From Streptomyces griseicoloratus (lineage in GTDB: Bacteria; Actinomycetota; Actinomycetes; Streptomycetales; Streptomycetaceae): a DNA stretch of 41,662 nt. The stretch lies in assembly GCF_014534645.1 (NCBI RefSeq), contig NZ_JACVQF010000227.1:1-41662 (forward strand), written 5' to 3'. Shown here piece by piece: positions 8,636 to 16,483 of the stretch. The notes under the pieces were generated by a model. The model was given only the letters and a program-made list of their open reading frames with translations, did not search any database and had not been told where the DNA came from. Position numbers and translations under genes: made by a program. Position 1 is the stretch's first letter; every line of letters starts with the position of its first letter.

Positions 8636-9802
8636 TCAGCGCATGCGCTTGTCCAGCTCCCTGGCGAATTCCATCCACGTCTCCGCGTAGCGCCGGGCCA
8701 GGTCCACGACCAGGTCCTCGCAGTGCGAGGGGACGGCGGCGGCCAGTTTCGACCACCCCTGCTCCCCAAGGGCGTTCTGCCGGAGCACCCTCAGCAGGTG
8801 CCGGCCCTCCTCCTTGTGCCGCAGGGAGGGATCACGCAGGAGCTTCTCCAGCAGCGGCGCGGGGTCGGGGGCCGTCGGCCGGCCCCGGCCCGCCTCCCGC
8901 CGCTCTGCCGTCCGCGCGGCGGAGGAGAGGTCCCGCGCATGACCGTGCTCGGCTGCCTGGGCGCCGTCCTGCGCCTCGGGGTCGTAGGTCTCCCGGCCGG
9001 CGTCGACGCGCGCTGCCCCGGCGCCGTCCCGCGCCTCTTGGTCGTGGGCCTCCCGGCCGGCCACGACGTGCGGCTCCGCGACCGGCGGCTCGCCTGCGGC
9101 GAGGCGTCTGCGGACGTCGCTGACGGTCGCGGGCGAGATACCGGCGAGCCGGGCCAGTTCACGCAGGGAGGCCTGGGGGTAGCGGACGAGCAGTTCCGCG
9201 GCCCGCCGGCGGCCCTCGGCGCCGTTCAGCGGTCGCACCTTGCCGTCGCGGCCGATGCGCGAGTTCAGCCGCGGTCCGGACACGCTCGTCTGGCGCCGGA
9301 TCGACGCGACCGTCTTGGCGCCCAGGCCGGTCGCCCGTGCGATGGCCCGGTCCGACATCGCCGGGTGCGAGGCGATGATGCGCTCCGCGGCGGCCCGCCG
9401 GTCCTCCCGGGAAAGGGGCAGGCCATGAGTGACGTTCGCCTCCACGGCCCGCAGGAACGCCTCTTCCGCGTTGCCGTCGAAGAACTCGACGAAAATCGTT
9501 TCCGCACCTGTGCGGAATGCGGCGGCGAGCCGGTGCATTCCATCGATGACCCGCATGGAGCGACGGTCCACGAGGATCGGCGGAAGCGGTACGTCGAGTT
9601 CCATCAGCCGGGCGACGTGCGCCTCGTCCCTGCCCTCCAGGCGCGGCGAGTCCGCGGGAAGGAGCGCGGCAAGCGGGACGGACACGACTGTTCTCTCGGG
9701 GTGCTGTGCATATCCGGCGAGTCGGGCCGCCTCGCTCGGGTGATCGACCGGGACCGGCTGTCTTAAGTTGGCGACGCGTTGTTTCAAACTCATCTCCCCC
9801 AT
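8636..9802 (-). CDS. StrR-family (ParB-like) pathway-specific transcriptional activator
   Basis: A 388-aa protein of the StrR/Bbr/Tei15* family that activates aminoglycoside and glycopeptide-type clusters. It has a ParB/Spo0J-like N-terminal region (about 35-130, with VIDGMHRLAA) and two helix-turn-helix segments, about 148-172 and 208-233 (ASLRELARLAGISPATVSDV). A low-complexity linker holds two 20-residue repeats (248-267 and 268-287), before a helical C-terminal region. It faces away from the tyrA-like gene across a 0.6-kb region with a StrR-type operator, so it may also regulate its own transcription. Its target sites are visible at three places in the window. The start is uncertain: ATG 9802 lacks a clear ribosome site, and ATG 9793 lies too close to GGGGGAG. 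Confidence 0.92.
   Translation of the reverse strand: MGEMSLKQRVANLRQPVPVDHPSEAARLAGYAQHPERTVVSVPLAALLPADSPRLEGRDEAHVARLMELDVPLPPILVDRRSMRVIDGMHRLAAAFRTGAETIFVEFFDGNAEEAFLRAVEANVTHGLPLSREDRRAAAERIIASHPAMSDRAIARATGLGAKTVASIRRQTSVSGPRLNSRIGRDGKVRPLNGAEGRRRAAELLVRYPQASLRELARLAGISPATVSDVRRRLAAGEPPVAEPHVVAGREAHDQEARDGAGAARVDAGRETYDPEAQDGAQAAEHGHARDLSSAARTAERREAGRGRPTAPDPAPLLEKLLRDPSLRHKEEGRHLLRVLRQNALGEQGWSKLAAAVPSHCEDLVVDLARRYAETWMEFARELDKRMR
8941..9060. repeat. 60-bp tandem duplication inside the StrR-like gene
   Basis: Bases 8941-9000 and 9001-9060 are two in-frame diverged copies; the best match is in the second half of each (gcgccgtcc, gcgcctc, ggtcgt, ctcccggccgg). The duplication adds 20 residues (AGRE..DQEARDG versus AGRE..DPEAQDG) to the linker and leaves the frame intact. 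Confidence 0.8.
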
Positions 9803-10377
9803 TACGCATGGCCGGAACTCCGACTTTCAGGCTCTTTACGACGACCGCGGACGAGATCGACTCCGCTTGTCGAGCCCTGGAGGAGCGCGGAAGATCGGTG
9901 AGCCCTGAACCATCGCCGTGCGTATCCTGTACCCTCGGCCGCGCGTGAGCGGTCGACCAAGATCTAGTGGCTCACTACTCGTCTCCGGCCCCCCGGAAAA
10001 CCGGTTTGAACATACCCGTCTGGTGACGGTTCCGTACAGAACTGGAACACCTTACGTTTCGGTAAGGAGACCCTGTTCAACTGCGGCGGCTCCTCGGTTG
10101 AACGCGCGGCGTGCGCGCGGAGGTGCCGCTGCCAGCGGCTTCTTCGGGCACGGCGGGTATGCACCCCACCACCGCGCGGGCCAAGTCAAGACCTTTTTCC
10201 GGACACCTTGCACCGGGGTGCCGTAACTCCCGGCGGAGGTGGACTGCGCACGGGAGGGGCGGCCGCCATAATCTTCCGGGAAAGGGTGTCTTCGCTCCTG
10301 CATTGACTCGGATTCAGCCCTTCCCTTTTCTTACCCGGTCTTTTCTCCGACCGTGAGATTTCCGAAGGGACCTTCAC
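9803..10377. other. Divergent intergenic region between strR-like and tyrA-like genes
   Basis: About 570 bases without a convincing gene. It holds the StrR-type operator at 10075-10103 and, just before it, a small inverted repeat CCTTAC/GTAAGG (10050-10067). A lone GGTTTGAAC half-site lies near 10004-10012. A TTGACT at 10303-10308 could be a -35 element, but no good -10 follows. Short open frames on either strand lack ribosome sites and family features. Confidence 0.6.
10075..10103. promoter_or_regulatory. StrR-type operator, copy 2
   Basis: GTTCAACTG, 11 bases, CGGTTGAAC: arms identical to copy 1. It lies between the divergent regulator and prephenate dehydrogenase genes, so it could both activate tyrosine-pathway supply and autoregulate the regulator (inference). 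Confidence 0.86.
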
Positions 10378-10470
10378 ATGTCCCCACACCGTTCCCGTCA
10401 TTTTGCCGGTGGTCCCGGGAAACCGCGGACTCGCGCCCGAACCGCCCGCTGCCAGAGCGGCCGGCGATGA
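10378..10470 (+). CDS. Short leader ORF overlapping the tyrA-like start
   Basis: An ATG with GAAGGGA seven bases upstream opens a 30-codon frame, MSPHRSRHFAG..., rich in Arg and His. Its TGA overlaps the ATG of the prephenate dehydrogenase (ATGA). The dehydrogenase has no good ribosome site of its own, so translation of the leader may be coupled to it. The peptide matches nothing I recognise, has no aromatic run that would suggest classical attenuation, and may be functional only as a translated leader. Confidence 0.4.
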   Translation: MSPHRSRHFAGGPGKPRTRARTARCQSGRR

Positions 10471-11555
10471 GGAGCGCCGCGGTCATCGGAACCGGTGCTA
10501 TCGGCACCTCCGTCGCCCTCGCCCTGACTCGCAGCGGCGTCACCGTTCACCTGGTGGATGTGAACCGCACGGCGGCGCAGACGGCCGAGGCCATGGGTGC
10601 CGGCTCGCTCAGCCCCCCGAAGGAGCCGGTCGACGTCGCGGTGCTCGCCGTACCGCCCGCGCACGTGGCGGCGGAACTCGCCCGCGTCCAGCGCGAGGGC
10701 CTCGCCCGCGCCTACACGGACGTCGCCAGCGTGAAGGCGCGGCCGCAGCAGGATCTGCTCGCGGCGCACAGCGCGGATCCGGCCGGCTACATCGGCGGTC
10801 ATCCCCTCGCGGGCACCGAACGCTCGGGTCCGCTGGCCGCACGGGCCGACCTGTTCGAGGGCAGGCCCTGGGTCCTCACCCCGTCGGCCCACACCGACGA
10901 GGCCGTCCTCAACCGCGCGCTGGAGCTGGTCGCGCTGTGCGCCGGCACACCCGTGATCATGGACGTCGCCGCGCACGACCGCGCCGTCGCCCTCACCTCG
11001 CACGCGCCGCACCTCATCTCCTCGCTGATGGCGGCCCGGCTGAGCGACGCCACGGAGGCCAGCGTGCGCGTCTGCGGGCAGGGGCTGAGGTCCATGACCC
11101 GGATCGCGGGCGGCGATCCCGCGCTGTGGCAGGACATCCTCCACTCCAACGCCGAGGCCGTGGCCGACGTGCTGGAGGCCTACGCGGCCGACCTCGCCGT
11201 CGTCGTCGGTGCGCTGCGGACCCTGGGCAGCGCCGATCCGGGCGTGCGCGGACAGGCGGAGCAGGACCTGCGGCGGCTGCTCGTCCAGGGGTTACGGGGG
11301 CATGCCCGGGTCACGCCGAAGCCGGGCACCTCGCTGGCCGACCTCGCAGCGGTGACCGTGGCGATCCCGGACCGGCCCAATGCGCTCGCGGAGGTGTTCG
11401 CGGCGGTGGGCGAGACCGGGGTCAACATCGAGGACGTACGCATCGAGCACGCCCCGGGCCAGGGGCAGGGCCTGGTCGAACTGCTGGTGCACCGCGGCGG
11501 TGCACCGGAACTGGCCCGGCTGCTCGGCGCGGGCGGCTGGTCGGTGTCGGCCTGA
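10467..11555 (+). CDS. Prephenate dehydrogenase (TyrA-like) with C-terminal ACT domain
   Basis: A 362-aa protein beginning MRSAAVIGTGAIGTS, whose GxGxxG is the NAD(P) fold. GGHPLAGTERSG and the LTSHAPHL segment are typical of prephenate dehydrogenases. Residues from about 295 (VTVAIPDRPNALAEVF) form an ACT-like regulatory domain. The reaction gives 4-hydroxyphenylpyruvate, the substrate of the hydroxymandelate synthase encoded nearby, so this is probably a cluster-specific precursor gene, as in glycopeptide clusters. The ATG at 10467 is preferred; an upstream in-frame GTG at 10353 lacks a ribosome site. A 30-codon leader overlaps the start. It is convergent with the truncated dpgC. Confidence 0.92.
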   Translation: MRSAAVIGTGAIGTSVALALTRSGVTVHLVDVNRTAAQTAEAMGAGSLSPPKEPVDVAVLAVPPAHVAAELARVQREGLARAYTDVASVKARPQQDLLAAHSADPAGYIGGHPLAGTERSGPLAARADLFEGRPWVLTPSAHTDEAVLNRALELVALCAGTPVIMDVAAHDRAVALTSHAPHLISSLMAARLSDATEASVRVCGQGLRSMTRIAGGDPALWQDILHSNAEAVADVLEAYAADLAVVVGALRTLGSADPGVRGQAEQDLRRLLVQGLRGHARVTPKPGTSLADLAAVTVAIPDRPNALAEVFAAVGETGVNIEDVRIEHAPGQGQGLVELLVHRGGAPELARLLGAGGWSVSA

Positions 11556-12096
11556 CGACGGCGGAAGCGCACGCGCCCGCCCAGGAGGGCACGAGCTCGC
11601 TCTCACGAACCAGACGCACCCGACCTCGCTCCACGCCCCGGACGGCCGGGGCTCCCTCCCACGCCCAGGGCCACCGAACGCGGCTGAGGAGGATGCCCTG
11701 GTCGATCTCGTGCCCTTCCTTGTCCGCCTGCGCGCGGGCCCGTTCGTCCGCCATGCGCGCGGCGTCCGGTACCAGTCCCGGGAACGCCTTGGCGGCCGCC
11801 TCGACGAGTTGGTCCAGCCCGAGGTGCCGGGTACGGGCATCGGTGAGCTCGTCGTAGACGGCGTCGGCGTGGACGTCGAGGAAGGCGGCCCGCACCGCAC
11901 GGGCGGCGTCGAGCACCCGGGCGGCGTGCTCCCGCTCCCCGGTGGAGCGCTCCCGCGGCCGGGGCAGTGCGGCGAGCACCTCGTCCGTGCGGCGGGCCGC
12001 CGCCTCGAGCACGGCCCGTGCCCGTTCCGGGTCGTCGGCGCGTACGCCGGTCAGCGCCTCACGGAGCACGGCCTCGGCCGCCCCCGGCCCGCTCAC
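11422..12096 (-). pseudogene. dpgC: Truncated dpgC (dihydroxyphenylacetyl-CoA oxygenase), N-terminal part only
   Basis: The frame opens with a GTG overlapping the dpgB stop (GTGA). For about 137 residues it resembles the helical N-terminal region of DpgC, for example HADAVYDELTDARTRHLGLD, AFPGLVP and DKEGHEIDQGI. Similarity stops near 11686. The following residues (RWPWAWEG...) are unlike DpgC, and the frame then runs antisense into the tyrA-like gene to a stop at 11422. DpgC is about 430 aa. The missing crotonase core binds CoA and carries out the oxygenation, so this copy should be inactive. There is no room before tyrA for the missing ~840 bases, and I found that core nowhere else in the window. 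The dpgA-dpgB-dpgC order matches glycopeptide clusters, but dpgD is also missing. Confidence 0.8.
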
Positions 12097-12782
12097 GGCG
12101 CGGCTCCCGCGTCGGTGCGGCGCAGGCTGCGGTCGCAGGCGGCGAGATGGGCGCCGAGGGCTTCCTCGAAGGAGGTCGAGGGGGCTTCGGACATGAGCTG
12201 GCGGCGGACCGCCAGTTCCCGGCCCGAGAGCCCGGACAGGCGTGCACCGAGCCGGCTCAGGGCGTGGTCGGGGTCGTCGGCCACCTCGTCGACGAGGCGC
12301 AGGGCGAGGGCCTCGGCCGCCTCGACGGGGGTGCCGAAGAGCACCGCGCGACGGATCGCGGCGACGCCCGCGCCGTGCCGGGCCAGCCGGTAGAGGGCCA
12401 TCCCCGGCCAGGTGGCGCCGTCGTGGACGGGCAGCACCAGGCGCAGGGAGCCGGCCGCGATGCGGTAGTCGGTGGCCAGCAGGACGTCCAGGGCCATTCC
12501 GCCGACCGTGCCCTCGGCCACCGCGACGACGGCGGACGGTACCCGCTCCAGGCGGCGCAGCGCCCGCTCCCACTTGTTCACCAGGGACACCGTCAGCCCG
12601 TCCGTCCAGGCTGCGTCGGGGGTGCCCGAGACCCGGACCGTGATCCGGGCGCGGCCTGCGTGGTCCTCCGCACCGTCACAGACGGCGTGCACCGCTGCGA
12701 CCCAGTCCGCCGACAGGGCCTCGCGCCCGTCGATGCGCAGCTGAAGGTCCTGCACGGCGGCCGTGCCCGTACGTTCGCTCAT
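12093..12782 (-). CDS. dpgB: DpgB-like enoyl-CoA hydratase family protein
   Basis: A 229-aa crotonase-fold protein starting MSERTGTAAV. The oxyanion-hole region reads AVAEGTVGGMALDVLLATD, followed by a DYRIA-type segment. Its length and position, ten bases after dpgA, fit DpgB, which helps DpgA release and dehydrate the polyketide to 3,5-dihydroxyphenylacetyl-CoA. RBS AGGAGGACCGG precedes the ATG. The stop overlaps the GTG of the truncated dpgC. Confidence 0.88.
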   Translation of the reverse strand: MSERTGTAAVQDLQLRIDGREALSADWVAAVHAVCDGAEDHAGRARITVRVSGTPDAAWTDGLTVSLVNKWERALRRLERVPSAVVAVAEGTVGGMALDVLLATDYRIAAGSLRLVLPVHDGATWPGMALYRLARHGAGVAAIRRAVLFGTPVEAAEALALRLVDEVADDPDHALSRLGARLSGLSGRELAVRRQLMSEAPSTSFEEALGAHLAACDRSLRRTDAGAAP

Positions 12783-12792
12783 CCGGTCCTCC

Positions 12793-13959
12793 TCACCACT
12801 GCACCAGGGCGGTCTCGATGGTGGAGCCGGGTCCCATGGTCATCAGGACGCCGTGGTCACCCGCCTCGGCCACCCGCTCCCGCAGCAGCCGCTGGTACGA
12901 GAAGAGGAAGGATCCGCTGGAGAGGTTGCCGTGGTCGCGCAGGACGCCGGTGGTGTGCCGGACGTCGTGGCGGGTCAGGCCGAGGTTGACCCGTACGGCG
13001 TCGATGACCTTCTTGCCGCCGGAGTGCACCAGCCAGTGGCGGATGTCGCTGCGGCGCTGTCCGGCGCCGGACAGCAGCCGGTCGACGACCTGTTCGGCGT
13101 GTGCGCCGACCACGTAGGGGATGTCGGGGTCGAGGTAGAAGCTGAACTTGCCCTGGGAGTCGTCCCAGTCGTACCGCATCGCGCCGACGGCGTCGGTGAT
13201 CAGATGGCTGGCGAAGGCCTTGATACGGGGACGGCCGGGCGCCGGTGGCAGGCCGGGCGGACCGTATGCGCTGTCGGGGCTGTCGGCGACCAGGGCGACG
13301 GCGGCGGCGCCGTCACCGAAGAGGCTGTTGACGACGGCGGTGCGCATCGTGGAGTCGATGACGTAGGCCGCGGAACAGGCCTCCACGCACAGCAGGACGG
13401 CGACCTTGCCGGGGTTGGCGACGGCCCAGGCGGCCACCGCGTTCAGGGCGTTGAGTCCTGCGTTGCACCCCATGCCGACGACATCGACGCGGCTGGTGGT
13501 GGGGAGGATGCCCATCTCGCGGATGAGCAGGGCACTCAGCCCGGGTGTCAGGTAGCCGGTGGTGGTCACGCAGCACAGGTAGCCGATGTCCGGCAGGTCC
13601 AGGCCCGCGTCGTCCAGGCACGCCCGTACGGCCCGTGCGCCCATGTCGAGGGCGAGGCGCTTGTGCTTGGCGAGGAGTTCGCCCTGGGCCTCGGTGAGCC
13701 GGCCGCCGTCGGGGTCCGAGGGCGGGAGGGTGAGATGGCGGCGCTCGATCGCGCTGTTGAGGAAGACCGAGCGGACCCGCGGGTCGGTGATGGCGAACGC
13801 GTCGAGCACCTCGCGCTGGGTGTAGGAGCGCCCGGCGGACGCGGTGCCGACACCGGCGATTGCGGCGACGGGCGGCTGCTTGGTCTCGGCGAGGGCGGGG
13901 TCGGCGGGTCGGGAGTCCGTGAGGACCGTGCCGATGGTCATCGGTAGGTCCACCCCCAC
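12793..13959 (-). CDS. dpgA: DpgA, type III polyketide synthase (3,5-dihydroxyphenylacetyl-CoA synthase)
   Basis: A chalcone-synthase-fold enzyme of 388 aa. The Cys-His-Asn triad is intact: Cys165 in VGMGCNAG, His312 in LVHSGGKK and Asn345 in DHGNLSSG. DpgA condenses four malonyl-CoA into the dihydroxyphenylacetyl skeleton of 3,5-dihydroxyphenylglycine. It lies in the operon after the hmo-hpgT fusion and before dpgB. The GTG at 13959 with AGGA upstream is used here; the ATG at 13941 is an alternative. The family call is strong. Whether the pathway works is doubtful because dpgC is truncated, although a complete dpgC could exist elsewhere. Confidence 0.93.
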   Translation of the reverse strand: MGVDLPMTIGTVLTDSRPADPALAETKQPPVAAIAGVGTASAGRSYTQREVLDAFAITDPRVRSVFLNSAIERRHLTLPPSDPDGGRLTEAQGELLAKHKRLALDMGARAVRACLDDAGLDLPDIGYLCCVTTTGYLTPGLSALLIREMGILPTTSRVDVVGMGCNAGLNALNAVAAWAVANPGKVAVLLCVEACSAAYVIDSTMRTAVVNSLFGDGAAAVALVADSPDSAYGPPGLPPAPGRPRIKAFASHLITDAVGAMRYDWDDSQGKFSFYLDPDIPYVVGAHAEQVVDRLLSGAGQRRSDIRHWLVHSGGKKVIDAVRVNLGLTRHDVRHTTGVLRDHGNLSSGSFLFSYQRLLRERVAEAGDHGVLMTMGPGSTIETALVQW

Positions 13960-14005
13960 ATTCGGGTCCTGCTGCGGACGGTGCGCAGTGCTGCGGTCAC
14001 GACAG

Positions 14006-16483
14006 TCATCCTTCCGGTGAGCTGGTGGTCAGGGTCCGGTCCTCGATGAAGCGGGCCAGCCGTCCGATGCCCTCGGCGATCTGCGCGTGGGTCAGGTAGC
14101 TGACGGACAGGCGCATGCCGTGGTCTCCGCCGCCCTGGGGGTGGAAGTAGGACATGGGCGTCCAGATGACGCCGTACTCCTCGGCGCACCGGGCCAGGGC
14201 CGCGTTGTCCGCGCGGAAGGGGACGGTGAGGGCGAGGAAGAACCCTCCGGTGGGCTGGTTCCAGCGGACGCCGAGGGCGGATCGGCGGTCCGCGGGGAAC
14301 GCCTGGTCGAGCTCCTGGAGCGTGACCCGCAGGGCGTCGCCGTAGTAGGCGGCCGTCTTGGCGTTGAGGTCCGAGGCGCGGCCGTCGGCGGAGAGCAGCA
14401 TTCCGGCCACGACGGCCTGGGCGAGGGGTGAGGTGTTCACCGTCACCATGCTCTTGATCTTGGTGAGGGCGTCCGCCAGCAGCCCGGTGTCGCCGGCCGG
14501 GCCGGTGACGGTCTGGTCGGCGACGACGAAGCCGACACGGGCGCCGGGGAAGAGGGTCTTGGAGAAGGACCCGAGGTGGAGCACGCGCCGGTCGCGGTCG
14601 AGGGCCTTGAGCGTGGGCAGCCGGGGTCCGGGGCTGACCAGCCGGTAGGGGCTGTCCTCGAGCAGCAGGATGTCCTCGCGGGCCGCGAGGTCCAGCAGGT
14701 CCCTGCGGGTGCTCAGCGGGAGGGTGGTGCCCGACGGGTTGGCGTGGTCGGGGATCAGGTAGAAGGCCCGGGGGCGCCGGCCGCGGGCGCGTTCGGCACG
14801 CAGCGCGGCCTCCAGGTCCGCGCAGCGGAACCCGTCCGGATCCTCGGGGACCGCGCGCACCTCGGCGTCGAGGAGGCGCGCGGCACCGGTGATGCCGACG
14901 TAGCAGGGGCTGGAGACGAGCAGCACGTCGTCCGGGCCGGACACGAGAGCGCGGACGGCGAGCAGCATCGCCTCCTGGCAGCCGACGGTGACCACGATCG
15001 ACTCCGCCGGGACGTCGATGCCCTCGTCCCGGCGCAGGTGGTCGGCGATCACGTCGCGGATCTGGCCTGCGGCCGGCCCGTACTGGTAGAGCGCGGACCG
15101 CAGACGCTGCGGTGAGGCGCCCTGTTCCTCCAGGTGGTCCAGGTAGCGGCGCAGGTGGGCGAAGATCTGCTCGGTGTCGAAGAAGCCGTCGTAGGGGCGG
15201 CCGGGGGCGAAGGAGATCGCGTCGGGGTAGCGGTGGGTGATCTCGTTGAGGAAGTTCATGGTGTCGAGCACCGGGTCGGCGAGACTGCCGTGCAGGTCGT
15301 GCAGGCGCAGTCCGGTGCCGGGTGCCGGGGCGGTGGTGCGGGCCGGGGGGTGCGGGGTCGGCCCGAGGGGCGCGGCTGTGGGCCCGAGGGGCGCGGTGGT
15401 GGGCCCGGGGGGCGTGGTGGTGGGCCGTACGAGGTCGGGTCCGGCGTCCGCGACGGTCGGTGTCCCGGTCAGGGTCATCGCCTCGCGCAGCTCCTCGCCG
15501 AGCAGTCCGAGGACATGCCGTACGCCGGACTCGGCGCCAACCGCGAGACCGTGCAGGACGGGGCGGCCGAGGAGGACGGCGTCGGCGCCGAGCGCGAGGG
15601 CCGCGAGCACGTCGGTGCCGCGGCGGACACCGCCGTCCAGGAGCACCGGGCAGGTGCCTGGTACGGCGGCGGCGATCTCGGGCAGCACCTCCAGCGTGGC
15701 GGGTACGCCGTCCAGTTGCCGTCCGCCGTGGTTGGAGACGACGATCCCGTGGGCGCCCGCCTCGGTGGCGCGGCGGGCGTCGGCGGCGGTGAGGACGCCC
15801 TTGACGAGGACGGGCAGATTGCTGACGGAGCGCAGCCACTCGACGACCGACCAGTCGAGGGCGGGGTCGAACGCGGCCAGCGCGTGCTCGCCGGGCGCGT
15901 CGTAGGCGTCGGCGGGCAGATTGGCCGGTGCCACTCCCGCCGGGAGCCGGAAGCCGTTGCGCAGGTCCCGGTGCCTGCGGCCGAGGCGCGGAGCGTCGGC
16001 GGTGAGGACGAGCGCCTCGTATCCCGCCCGCTGCGCGCGCTCGACGAGCCGTCGGGTCGTGGTGCGGTCGCGGAAGCAGTACACCTGCAGCCACAGCGGG
16101 GCGTCGGCCGCGGCGGCGATGTCCTCCAGGGTGCGGCCGGCGAACGTGCTGACGACGAAGGGTACGTCGGCCGCGGCGCAGGCCCGGGCGGTGGCGACCT
16201 CGCCGTCGGGGTGGGCCAAGGTGTGGTAGGCCGTCGGGGCGACGCCGAGCGGCAGGCTCCACGTGCCTCCCAGCAGGTGGACGGTGGTATCGGGCCGGCC
16301 GGCGCCGCTGAGGACGCGTGGCTGCAGCCGCACCCGGTCGAAGGCGGCCAGGTTGGCGGCCAGGGTGCGTTCCTCGCCGGCACCGCCGTCGATGAAGTCC
16401 CGGACAGCGGGCCGGAGCCGGTCGGCGGCGCGGGCCGCGTAGTCGGCGAGGCCGAGCAGGTCCGCCGGGCCGGGGCCGGTCAC
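14006..16483 (-). CDS. Fused 4-hydroxymandelate oxidase / 4-hydroxyphenylglycine aminotransferase
   Basis: An 825-aa bifunctional protein. Residues 1-345 are an FMN alpha-hydroxy-acid oxidase (Lys228 in LVKGV, His252 in SNHGGRQLD) converting 4-hydroxymandelate to 4-hydroxybenzoylformate. A Pro/Thr/Ala linker (about 353-390, with repeated APLGPT) joins it to a PLP fold-type I aminotransferase from about 395 to 825. That half has PDHANPSGT and the Schiff-base Lys642 in SFSKTLFPGARVGF, matching HpgT, which makes 4-hydroxyphenylglycine. In CDA and glycopeptide clusters Hmo and HpgT are separate proteins; a fusion has been reported in the enduracidin cluster, as I recall. The GTG start overlaps the hydroxymandelate synthase stop (GTGA). 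The same aminotransferase also serves dihydroxyphenylglycine formation in related pathways. Confidence 0.93.
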   Translation of the reverse strand: MTGPGPADLLGLADYAARAADRLRPAVRDFIDGGAGEERTLAANLAAFDRVRLQPRVLSGAGRPDTTVHLLGGTWSLPLGVAPTAYHTLAHPDGEVATARACAAADVPFVVSTFAGRTLEDIAAAADAPLWLQVYCFRDRTTTRRLVERAQRAGYEALVLTADAPRLGRRHRDLRNGFRLPAGVAPANLPADAYDAPGEHALAAFDPALDWSVVEWLRSVSNLPVLVKGVLTAADARRATEAGAHGIVVSNHGGRQLDGVPATLEVLPEIAAAVPGTCPVLLDGGVRRGTDVLAALALGADAVLLGRPVLHGLAVGAESGVRHVLGLLGEELREAMTLTGTPTVADAGPDLVRPTTTPPGPTTAPLGPTAAPLGPTPHPPARTTAPAPGTGLRLHDLHGSLADPVLDTMNFLNEITHRYPDAISFAPGRPYDGFFDTEQIFAHLRRYLDHLEEQGASPQRLRSALYQYGPAAGQIRDVIADHLRRDEGIDVPAESIVVTVGCQEAMLLAVRALVSGPDDVLLVSSPCYVGITGAARLLDAEVRAVPEDPDGFRCADLEAALRAERARGRRPRAFYLIPDHANPSGTTLPLSTRRDLLDLAAREDILLLEDSPYRLVSPGPRLPTLKALDRDRRVLHLGSFSKTLFPGARVGFVVADQTVTGPAGDTGLLADALTKIKSMVTVNTSPLAQAVVAGMLLSADGRASDLNAKTAAYYGDALRVTLQELDQAFPADRRSALGVRWNQPTGGFFLALTVPFRADNAALARCAEEYGVIWTPMSYFHPQGGGDHGMRLSVSYLTHAQIAEGIGRLARFIEDRTLTTSSPEG

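Noticed and set aside
10303-10331. TTGACT with a possible -10 box before the tyrA-like gene
   Set aside because: No acceptable -10 hexamer at 16-18 bases; left out as a promoter.
10353-10466. GTG at 10353 as start of the prephenate dehydrogenase
   Set aside because: It has no ribosome site, and the 38 extra residues lie before the NAD-binding fold, where homologues start.
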